Assembly: GCA_964017235.1 (NCBI GenBank)
Contig: OZ024936.1
Span: 89,254,537 to 89,318,536 of the forward strand
Origin: Sabellastarte sp. h YS-2021
Taxonomy: Eukaryota > Annelida > Polychaeta > Sabellida > Sabellidae
DNA: 64,000 bases
Reading direction: 5' to 3'
Shown: positions 32,608-41,810 of the stretch, in pieces
Layout: each line of letters starts with the position of its first letter
How positions within the stretch are numbered: position 1 is the first letter of the stretch
Made by a program: the position numbers and the translations under genes
The notes under the pieces: model-generated
Databases searched by the model: none
What the model saw: the letters and a program-made list of their open reading frames with translations, nothing else
What the model was told of the DNA's origin: nothing

Positions 32608-33520
32608 TCACTGGTTGATCACTGAATGCTGAGAGCTTTGTGTACCAAAAAGATTTTGGCTGAGAGGCTGGTCTGGGACCAAAGTTTGGACAAAATATCC
32701 ACTAGAGTCAGTGTAGGTGTATCCGGGTATCTGTGGCTGCAAAATTAATTGACTTTGTGAGGCATCCTGGGATATTTGTGATAATGGCAGTTGCGGTAAT
32801 GGCAATGTAGAGATCTTTGATGGTGTGAGTCCATGTGATTCTTGTTGGTGTAATAGAGGCTGATCTGTATTAGCTTGACTGCTAAACTGAGACTGTTGCA
32901 CTGTTTGGGATGAAAATGGGTTTGATTTTAGCTGTGGGGGAGAGCGTAACGCTTGACTGCAGGTCACAACATGGGTTTTGCCATTACTCACTTTGACCTG
33001 CTCCGAAGAGGTAATCCTAACATCACCAGACTGACTAACTTTACTCCTAGTACCATCAATGGCAGATTTTCTGTTTAAGTTGACACTGTCAAGTGGCTGT
33101 GAACTTGTTGTCTTGATTTTATCTTTACCTTCTGGATTGTGCTTCATAAGACGTCCACTCCGACTGATTCTGTAAGATTGTCCATTTGGAATTTCTTCTA
33201 AAATCTTTTTGAAGTTCAGATGCAGAAGTCATTCTGTGTGTATCTGGGATGAACGTAGATATACGTTACCAAAAGAAGTGGAGTGCTTTAGGTTTTTCTT
33301 TTTTCTGAGAACATCAATCTTGTCTTCCAAAGTGGCCATTTCTATTTTAAAGACACCCTTCTTGTCACAGTAAGCAGAAGTGTGCATGGCATTCACAATA
33401 TTATCAACTCGATCACTTCCTGTGGCCTCAATAATACCTTTAGCTAGATTAGTTGGATCTTCATTTGGTAATTTTGGAGCATTAATTGCAACAGTTGTTA
33501 ATTCTGGATCAAAATCTTTT
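32608..33520 (-). pseudogene. LINE-E ORF1 remnant
   Basis: Reading leftwards: DFDPELTTVAINAPKLP, KIDVLRKKKNLKHS, FGNVYLRSSQIHTE, then a stop near 33218, then SGRLMKHNPEGKDKI and a Ser/Gln/Pro-rich tail (SQSQLILQPQIPGY). It matches the ORF1 at 13113-14033 block for block. The coiled-coil N terminus is missing at the 33521 boundary. The role in the element would be RNA binding. Confidence 0.78.
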
Positions 33521-34645
33521 TAATAGACATTATTCAATAAGCTGTGTTTTACCCCACTCCAATGTAATTTGCATATCCACCAGTCTATTAAAATCAATGA
33601 AACCCGGTGTTTCTACCAGTGTTTCCACTAAAATTACTGTTCATTAGTATGTTAATTGGTCATGTGACCAAATGGGAAAGTTGATTCTTCAATTTTACTA
33701 GGGATGTAAGGGAATCAGACTGGCTTTAATTCTATGTACACTGACCAAATGACTTAATACTTAAAGTGAAAATGATAATGTAATAGAAAGGCTAATTGTA
33801 ATGAACCATTGATATACTTAAATATGAATATCAATGTATGTCATTTGTAATAATTCACTTAATTTCAATGATTATGTTTAAAGGCCAAAAAAAGGATTAC
33901 CAAACTTCTACATATAATAAAAAATACTCATTCTTCACCATATACCTAGAAACTGTTAGTAAACAAATGTGGCATTGACAAAAATAAATTTAGTTTGGTT
34001 GTGAAAATTTTCTACCTTTGACAAAATCCATCTCTTAAAGTTACAACTTAAACTTAAAAAGCTTCATTGTAATATATTAATACTTTAGTGGTTTTAACAA
34101 GCCTCACACACCAAATAGTTATGTGGTGCAGGTCAAATAAATATGTTGAAATAAAAATATTAAATGTTTTTATTGCCATAATCTTGCAAGCTTGCATAAA
34201 CAATGTATTTAATAATTAAACATTAGTCCTCACTGCCTTTACACTCATCAATTCCTTCCACAATACTGACCTACATTTGAAATTGAATACAAATCATTCA
34301 GATACCTTAAGTTTGTAATTTAATGTCTCTTGTTTCATAAATGCTCCTTTTATGATAATATGATAACAGAATGAGTCAATAATTAAAACATAAAGACATT
34401 TTGGATATTTTAATTGGTCCTGTAGATAGCTTATTTTCAGGAGCAATCTGAAACAATTTGTTGCTGATCCCTGTCAATGAACATATGCTCTTACAAAAAG
34501 CAGTGACAATCCTGGCTGTCAAACGGATTTTAAATTCTTTAACTTTGACCTTTGAACTTTGCCAAGTGTTATATATTGTTGGGGAAAGGTTCACTGCAAA
34601 CCTGGACCAAAAAGGGTTTTGCCCAGGGTGTAGGCTCAAAGTTAA
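33521..34645. other. Unassigned AT-rich sequence
   Basis: No gene recognised. The first 34 bases (33521-33554) are an inverted match, with about two differences, to 36354-36387. A minus-strand frame at 34376-34639 has no familiar motif. Confidence 0.35.
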
Positions 34646-34649
34646 GACT

Positions 34650-35268
34650 TTTGTATAATTTTCTGGGAAAATAAGCCAAGACTTTTTTCTTAGTCTTCAA
34701 AATGCAAAGACCATTTTTAGTCTTAGCCAAGGTCATAACTTTAAGACTGGAAGGGATGGGTCTTAAGTTTTTGAAATAGGTCTTAAATACGATAAAGTTT
34801 AATTATTAAAATATTAATTACAGTATATTTTTATATTTTTGTATTTATATACAGCTGATGTAATTTATTGTAACATATAAACTTTATATCTTATATCTTT
34901 TGTACACATACACACATAGAATGCATCTGCACATTTTTATTTATGGACAGAGCCTAATTCTTTGATTGACACCTGCTTGGAAAATCTCACACATAATAGA
35001 AAAACTGGCATGTGTCTATAGCTTGCAATTATATAGACTAGATTTAGGCAATAACTATATTGCAAGCAACAGTTTGAATGGCTGGCTGATCATTTAGTTT
35101 GTTGTTGTTGTTGTTTTAACGCGTAACATGAAAGTCTTAGCTAAGTCACCTTTCGTGAATACAGATGTAAGACATAACCTAGCTGAGACAAAAGTCTTAA
35201 GTCACAGCCCACAGTTAAGCCTAAGACCTGGCTCAGTCTAAAACCCTTTGTGAATATTAGCCATGTGA
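34650..35268. repeat. Inverted-repeat element rich in AAGTCTTAG / CTAAGACC phrases, left copy
   Basis: Left side: AAGTTAAGACTTTTGT, AAGCCAAGACTTTTTTCTTAG and TTTTTAGTCTTAGCCAAGG. Right side: AAAGTCTTAGCTAAGTCACC, AAGCCTAAGACCTGGCTCAG and TAAAACCCTTTGTGAATATT. The two halves are in inverted relation around an AT-rich middle. No coding capacity. The ends are approximate. Confidence 0.55.
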
Positions 35269-35269
35269 C

Positions 35270-35712
35270 CCTTTTCACAAAGGGTCTTAGACTTAGTCTG
35301 GACTAAGTGAGGGACTTAAATTTGAGTCTTTTGTCTTAGCTAAGTCTAAGTACTTACATTGATTTCCTAAAGGTTGACTTGGCAAATAGCAAGCTTTTCA
35401 GATAACCACAGTGGTTTTCTATGTCATGTGACCCTTTATTTTCTAATCAAAACTTTTACTGGTGACATATAACCTTTCTATATGTTTATTCTTTTTAGGC
35501 ATTTTAAAATGTGCAGTGAGAAAAAAAATTATGGGGGGGGCATATTTAAGTCTTTTTTACAAAAGTTCAGCCCATGCCAGAGAGATTTAGTCAAAATGGA
35601 GACTTAGCAGCTTTGTGAAACGCTCTAAGTCTAAGACCACAGACTTAGCCTGAGTTTAAGGCAAAAGTCTTAATTTTAAGTCTAAGTCCAGGTTAAGTCC
35701 TTTCTGACACTG
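35270..35712. mobile_element. MITE-like inverted-repeat element, family M
   Basis: The left end TTTTCACAAAGGGTCTTAGA and the right-end phrases AAGTCCAGGTTAAGTCC and CTTTGTGAAACGCTCTAAG are inversely related. Inside, ACCACAGTGGTTTTCTATGT, TCATGTGACC and ACTGGTGACATATAACC match 49777-49845 of the element at 49664-50220, so they share a family. No open frame. Confidence 0.65.
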
Positions 35713-36249
35713 GCCTCTGTGCTAAGTCCCATTTTAAAACTGACCCCAGGTGTTTATCACATAGAATATGCTACATTCATAGTCACAAGTTTCATGCACA
35801 TATATATTGTTGTATTAGATTGGAATCATCTATTTCCATAAACAGAAGATCTGTTTTCATAAAAAGTGTAAAAATTATTTACCTCTTAGGAATTCTAATT
35901 GAAACCACAATCATTTCCTTTAAAATAGAATATTTCATTTAAAGGGCAATCAAAAATCATCTGAAAGAAACCTCATTTTCACCCACCTAAGAGACAAAAA
36001 AGGAAACCAATATTTTAAAATTTCATTTTCCAGGTCGAAAACCTCTATTTTGTAGATCAATATAAGTGTTTTTCACTGTGTGTTTTCAAGAAAAGTTATA
36101 TTACTGTCATTTTTGACCATGTAAAAACCACTTCCTGGTTATGTTTCCACCATATTGTTTTGTTCTAAAAATGGGGAGAAATTGAAAATCAGCTGCCCCT
36201 CTACCAGAAAAATACTTCCCAATCTAAGCCACCCTATGACTAATTAATT
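35713..36249. other. Unassigned sequence
   Basis: No gene, RNA or clear repeat seen. Confidence 0.35.
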
Positions 36250-36727
36250 TGACATGCATGTACTGTCCTTTAAAACCTTGAATGAAAATTGCCTGTTCCA
36301 AACATGTACATTTTCAGTGTTTCTATCGGTATTTTGAATATACACCAAACACAGGGTAAAACACTGCTTATTGAATAATGTCTAATAGCTTTCTCCATGA
36401 CAGAAATTCGGTGTTCTATTGTGTCCTGTGATGCTTTAATGGTTAGATATTTTTGCCTCATGATCTTTCACTTGATTTTATATCTTTGTTATCTCAGAGA
36501 GTATTTTATCCTGGTTTTGTTTCATCTCCTTTATGTCCTGTCTTAGCTCTTTCAGAATCAATAGCCTGCAATTGTTGACCTTCACTCTCAAAGTCATTCC
36601 ACTGCCCCAAATTTCCATCAGAACACAAATATTCATTCAGTTCACAAGCTTGGTCACTTGTGTTTTCCATTCTTTTCCTTTCTATAGGACTTTGTGTTTC
36701 CTTGCCCCTTTTCATTACATTTGACAC
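36250..36727 (-). pseudogene. Possible LINE ORF1 N-terminal (coiled-coil) remnant
   Basis: In minus-strand frames a charged helical stretch appears: LKELRQDIKEMKQNQDKILS (about 36560-36500). It is followed in another frame by KYLTIKASQDTIEHRISVMEKAIRH. This is the style of the coiled-coil at the start of many LINE ORF1 proteins. Upstream is MKRGKETQSPIERKRMENTS (from about 36715). No domain proves the call. Confidence 0.4.
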
Positions 36728-36989
36728 TTAATTGATAAATAACCCTGACGGGCTATGAACCAATCAAGAATATAAACACAGTATCAATGTGACACTTTAT
36801 TATAATTCTGTCTCCAATATGGAATGTTTAAATCTTACTTTTTTCCTTTCATCCAAATAATAATTTTAGCAAATTATGCATAATTGAATTCTATATGCTT
36901 TATTGTTCAATATAGTATATAATTTGTCCATGTGCATTCCTTATAGGCTAAGGAAAATCAAGCACAGTTTTTTGTTACACACCTATCAA

Positions 36990-37430
36990 CTTTTTGATAC
37001 CCAACACTCTCAACACTCTTTATTATCCACCATGCGACGTATTTAACCTAAATACGTAGATTTACAGAACGGGATGTTTTTTGTATACACCGGCGCACCG
37101 GTACCATGGATAATGAGTGTGAATAACTTCCGTGTTTTACCAATATCTCGGAAACATAAAAATCCATGCAGAAATAAAGGAGCTATTACAAGTTAAAGAT
37201 TGAAGTTTTTATATTCACTGTTGCCTGTGCTTTTTGTCAGCCTTTTCTTATGTTTTCATTATATATTCATGTTATTTTACCCGTAAATCGTAAAAAGTAA
37301 ACATCCTAGCTCATTTGACATATCCCTCATCAGGATTAACAATATAATACTCGTGCTTCGCACTCATATAATATTGTTATCTTCATTCATGATACATTTT
37401 TCTATATATGTCATTTGGGAAGTGTTCCTA
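36990..37430 (-). repeat. Dispersed palindromic repeat R1, copy at 37 kb
   Basis: The left part, read on the minus strand, has the GGGATATGTCAAATGAG, CAACAGTGAATATAAAAAC and TTGTAATAGCTCC phrases of the copy at 45836. It ends at a strong dyad around 37344-37378: AACAATATAATACTCGTGC, a TTC loop, then GCACTCATATAATATTGTT. Beyond the dyad the sequence TTCATTCATGATACATTTTT reads back in the opposite sense. A related stump lies at 37510-37560. Confidence 0.72.
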
Positions 37431-37752
37431 TTATATAACTCATTAATACCTCCACTAGCAAATTGGCATGCCCAGGTGTACTGTCTTATATCTAAGCTTC
37501 GAGATTTACAAAAAAAATCATGAATAAAGATGACAATATTATACTTAACTTTTATTATCCATCATTTTGTGAGATAAATGATAATTAAAATGAGCCCACA
37601 TTTAAAGAACGCAGAATTAAAAGTATTTAACCCATTGCTGCCTTTAATTTCTTTCTACCAGGGTTATGACAATCAAGTGAGATAAAGTTTTAGTATCAAT
37701 CATCCATTATTATGTTAGAATGTTGATAAATGTAAACTATCTATATTTCAAG

Positions 37753-37850
37753 GAAGTGGTAACACTCTCGCCTCTAACCTCTGCGGTCGGCGGTTCAAAC
37801 CCGAACCCTATGTGGGAAAGATGATCGTTTCTTACTGAATGTTAATGTTA
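37753..37850 (+). mobile_element. tRNA-derived SINE, family 1, short fragment
   Basis: AGTGGTAACACTCTCGCCTC, the B box GGTTCAAACCC (about 37791-37801) and TATGTGGGAAAGATGATCG match the first third of the SINE at 1017. It lacks the A-box start and the body after about 37850. Confidence 0.8.
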
Positions 37851-38694
37851 AATCTTGCTAAACCCTAATATAAGAAACATATCCATATAAAACCTAACAT
37901 ATCTCAGGAATTATTTAATGTTACATGCCTTTTAAAAGTTGTACAAAATCGGTCTTATTATCAGGCCGAGCAGTACCCATTATTTTACGTGTACAAATTT
38001 GAAATCAATGCAATAATACTTTTGAAAAAAGCTATCTCTTTTCACTTGTCTCATTTAACAGATATATAAGCTTATGGCTGGCTTTTTGTCATCCAAATCA
38101 TAACAAGTAACATTTGGAGAAAAAAAATCAAAGAGTCAATTGCGAAATAAGAAAGAAGAAAAACTGCAAACATTTTATATGCAATTGCATTTTTCGCAAG
38201 TTAAGTACTGTATTTTTTAGGTTATTTTACACTACAAAATAAATACTCTAGATATACTAAACAGAATACTATACACTTGTTGCTTTAACTGGCAGCCTCA
38301 GACTTCTTAAATTACAGTGTTGCCCTAGAAGAAGTGTGTCATTCTGTAATCATGGAGCTGTTCCATTTCTGATATATATCGTACAGCTTTCTCCCTATTG
38401 TAAAAATTCATGATTCAGTGTATAGTTTATAATAGGTTTAAGATTTCTTTAGGATGTATTCTGGATGTATTACGGATGTATAGAAATTTTCTTGATAGCT
38501 TCCCGATTGCTGTTGTCATTGCCTCAAAGACCCTTCTGATAGGTTTGCCATAGCTTCCTGATCCATCTGATTGGTTTACAAGTCTCTTAAGATGAAACAG
38601 ATAATGTAAAAATTGCTATTATATGGAAAAGATTGCTGTACGACTTTAAGATGGTTAAAATTGGTGTAAGATTAAACAGATGACAATATAATAG
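37851..38694. other. Unassigned AT-rich sequence
   Basis: No gene recognised. A short GGATGTATTCTGGATGTATT repetition is near 38452-38480. Confidence 0.35.
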
Positions 38695-38762
38695 GAAAAC
38701 TTCCCAAATGATATATACAGAAAAAATATATCACAAAAGAATATAACAATATTATACATGTG
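38695..38762 (+). repeat. Left part of an R1 repeat, interrupted by LINE-C
   Basis: GGAAAACTTCCCAAATGATA, ACAGAAAAAATATATCAC and AACAATATTATACATGTG are the left arm of the R1 dyad. The arm stops here; the right arm resumes at about 45836 after LINE-C. ATATTATACATGTG (38749-38762) and ATATTATATGTGTG (45826-45839) may be the target duplication (12 of 14 bases). Confidence 0.65.
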
Positions 38763-38953
38763 GTGATTATGTTAGAATAATGTGAGGCAGTGTTTTTAAA
38801 GGAGAGAGAGTTATGTGGTTTTGATGACAGTATGTTTTATCTATTTGCACACAAGAAATATAATGAAATCAGCTTCAGATTTGTGGACATAAATATAAGT
38901 GTTTGGAAAAATATATATTCACTATTGAATATAAATTGAATTGGAATACAAAA

Positions 38954-39236
38954 GGGCAAACCAAGTGAACCTTTTAATTAGTATTGTGTTTGACACATTA
39001 AAACAGTCATATAAAGTGCAGAATACCTGGTCCACAAGGGGCTTGTCATTCAACAAGGGAAAGATATTTTTCCCTAGATTAACTTTTTGCACTGAAAAGC
39101 CAAAACCAGGTGAATATTTTATTAGTATTGTTTCACAAGTTTAAACAGTCAAAAGTGCAGAATATTTGGTCTGTAGAGTTTTCATCATTCAGTTAGGGAA
39201 AGACATTACCCTCCATTTACCTTTTTGTACAGATAT
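38954..39236 (+). repeat. Two diverged tandem units (about 143 bp) in the LINE-C 5' UTR
   Basis: Unit 1 starts near 38954 and unit 2 near 39098. Shared phrases in order: TTTAATTAGTATTGT / TTTATTAGTATTGT, AAACAGTCA, AAGTGCAGAATA, CTGGTC / TTGGTC, AGGGAAAGA and AACTTTTTGCAC / ACCTTTTTGTAC. Tandem promoter monomers are known in the 5' UTRs of some L1 elements. That role here is inference. Confidence 0.7.
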
Positions 39237-39457
39237 TTGTGCTGGTTAACCCAAAACACTTTGAGTTATATACCTTGTGTTAAAAGTCATTGTTGGAACA
39301 CTAATTAGACTTTTTCGTTATTGCTGTGTTTATAAACAGTGTACCCAGTAATTTACTATTTAGTGACAGGAGACCAAAACAGTTATTCTAGTATAGGATA
39401 CAGTGGAACAAATATTCTGTTATTATAGGACAGTTTTATGATTACAATATAGATATA

Positions 39458-40672
39458 ATGAGTGTTCAAAGTGGAGTTGTGTGTAGCACACCAACAGTAA
39501 AAAAGTTTGCTGCTGAAATGAGTTTTTCCCCAGAAATAGCAAACTTGGATTCATTATCAGAGCTGCTCGATAAAAAGCTACAGCCCCTGTATGACAAAGT
39601 TGACAACGTTACAGAGGCATCTAAAGATGTGACTGAACTGCAAAATGAAATGAAATTATTGAAAGTTGAAAATAGATAAAAGTTGAAATAAAGTTAACAA
39701 ACTGGAAAATTATAGCTGAAGAAATAGCATCAGACTTTATAATATCAAAGAAAGGAAGAATGAGAACTTTGATGAATTTCTTGTCCATATGATGAACAAA
39801 TATCTCAGTTCATCTGATAGACAGTTTACAGACAGCAGCTTTGAATATGTACATTGTGTGGGGAAAATCCGAAAGAGATAAAACATGTGTAGTCATTGCT
39901 CGATTCAATAGCTTCAAAGAAAAACAGCACCTGTTAAAAAATAAAGCAACAAATTTGGCAGTGTGAGGGGATAGGCATCAGTAATGACTTTTCTCCAACA
40001 GTTGAAGAAAAGCAAAAGCAGCTGTTCCCCATCTGCAAAGCCATCAGAATTCAAAAGAAAGAAGAAACTGGAAGTGTCAGCAATAGTGTCTACCTCAAAA
40101 TGGATAAATTAATGCTGGATGGGAAATTATACAAAAGAGAAGATCTTCATTTGTTACCTGAAAAATACAAACTTAAATCTCTGTTCACTCCCAGCTGCAA
40201 GGGAATCACAGCTTTTTTCACAAGGAACAGTCTGCTATCCAATGACTGCACATGTCAATTTAAGCTAGAGGGTGAAAGGTACAACTGCATGGAGCAGTAT
40301 CTCATGAGTGCAAAAGCAGCATTTTTCAATGATCAACAGAGTGTTGTCAATATTTGCAAAGCCCAGGACCCAGTTCAACAGAAGCATCTTGGTGGAAAGA
40401 TAATGAACTTTAGACAAGATACATGGAGTGCTGAGGTTGAGAAGATCCTATTCAAAGGCTTGTGTGCAAAGTTTGAACAAAACCCCAGTCTGGCAAAGTT
40501 CTTGATCAACACAAAAGAGAGCGTTATTGCAGAAGCCAACCCATATGACAGTGTGTTCGGTGTTGGATTCAGTCTAGGACACCCAGACCTATGGCAAAAA
40601 GACAGATGGCAGGGTTCCAACATTCAAGGGAATGCTCTGGAAAAAGTATGCAGTATGTTACAAGGCAAATAA
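39458..40672 (+). pseudogene. LINE-C ORF1: coiled-coil, RRM-like, CTD and C-terminal NADAR domain, broken
   Basis: The ATG at 39458 opens a frame with a coiled-coil (LDSLSELLDKKLQPLYDKVD, about 39545-39605) that stops at 39679. In other frames follow KLENYS*RNSIRLYNIKE (about 39700-39760), the mark of L1-type RRM domains, and then SNDFSPTVEEKQKQLFPICK (about 39980-40040). From 40100 the frame is open to 40672. After the ORF1 CTD ending (LMLDGKLYKREDL) it encodes a NADAR domain (about 40202-40669): LLSND, YNCMEQYLMSAKA with the usual Lys, DTWSAEVEKILFKGLCAKFE, FLINTKESVIAE, and SNIQGNALEKV in the place of the GKNxLG box. At least two stops and two frame changes lie upstream, while the NADAR part is intact. 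Confidence 0.85.
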
Positions 40673-41810
40673 GTGAGACATTAGCATTTACATATCTCTC
40701 TTTGCTAATACAGTTGACTTGAAACAAACTTAAACATTATTTAATGAAAGAAATTAGAATTTTCATAATTATGTAATAACCACATTCTTTTTAAAACAAT
40801 AGTTGTCTTAAATATGCGTTTGTAATCTAGTGTTTTGAATAAATCAACAGAGATATTGTTTGCATATTTACATCTAATAATGAAAATAGAATGTGTACGT
40901 TTTTGTTTAAATTCTGTGTTATTATCTCAGCCTAGCTTTTTTATAGTTAAGATATAAGTTTCGTATTTGCTTGAAAAGGATGTGCTGTTGTTTTAAATTG
41001 AGATGTGCTGTTATCTAAGTTGAGTTTTCATTGTCAAGCAATAATTTTTGTATTGGCTAAAAGAGACGTGTCATAACTGCTTCTTGAATAGTTCACAGTG
41101 ATCTACATAAGTAATGAGTTGATATTTGTAACAAAACTTTTAAAATTACATCAAAATTCATGTTGGATAACAAATACAAATGTAAATAATACCTGTGCAA
41201 GTACCTAATCAGACAGTTCATAGAAATTTACATCTGTAACAGATGAATTGGATACTTGGAATAGCACTTAAATTTCACCGAAAGTTTATACTAGATGAAT
41301 GTAAATAGTACCTGTCAAAAGAAATATTACTTAAAAAGATGATGTAACAACAACTTTTAAGTTAGCATAATAATTAGGTGAGATAAAGCTAATATATACC
41401 TATAAATCGGGGGCTAATCCCATGTAGTTCTTTTCTCCTAATGCTCTTACTGATTGCTCTTCTAGTGATCACCTTTCATAAAAGGGCAACCTTAATTCAT
41501 GGTACTCACTGTGATCTTGTATATAGTTTATTTGTTTGGATTTCATCACATTATAGCAATTTATAGTATTAAAAATCAAATGCTATGCCTTTTGTTATCT
41601 CAGTACATCAACTACTGTGCATGTTATTGTATAAAACATGAGTTCAGTGAATTAATATATGTGCTTCTTGTAAAGAGTCTGTTGCATAAAATCATAGAAA
41701 GCATGGTCATTTGTATTATACCCTTAATGAAATCCACAAAGTTTCTCCGCATGCTAAGAATTAATGTCTTCAATACACAACTAGTTGTCTTTAGTTGTCT
41801 TTTTTTGGCC
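40673..41810 (+). other. Long spacer between ORF1 and ORF2 of LINE-C
   Basis: About 1.1 kb without a recognisable domain, much longer than the 8-base overlap in LINE-A. The frame that runs into ORF2 is open from 41499, but the part before 41811 reads as hydrophobic, non-conserved sequence. It could be a secondary insertion or a true inter-ORF region. Confidence 0.45.

Larger units (their letters stand above)
29000..33520 (-). mobile_element. LINE-E: long but decayed CR1/Jockey-like LINE
   Basis: In transcript order: ORF1 (33520-32608), ORF2 endonuclease (about 32590-31765), reverse transcriptase (31743 to about 30160) and the C-terminal part to 29069. A 3' UTR containing GGGGCTGGGTCTTAAATTT with an AAATAAATT signal ends near 29040. 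All parts appear in the right order, so this was close to full length, though stops and frame shifts are now common. The 5' boundary near 33521 is abrupt. Confidence 0.85.

Noticed and set aside
41499-41810. N-terminal extension of LINE-C ORF2
   Set aside because: In frame but hydrophobic and unlike any LINE endonuclease leader. The conserved endonuclease begins right after the ATG at 41811.
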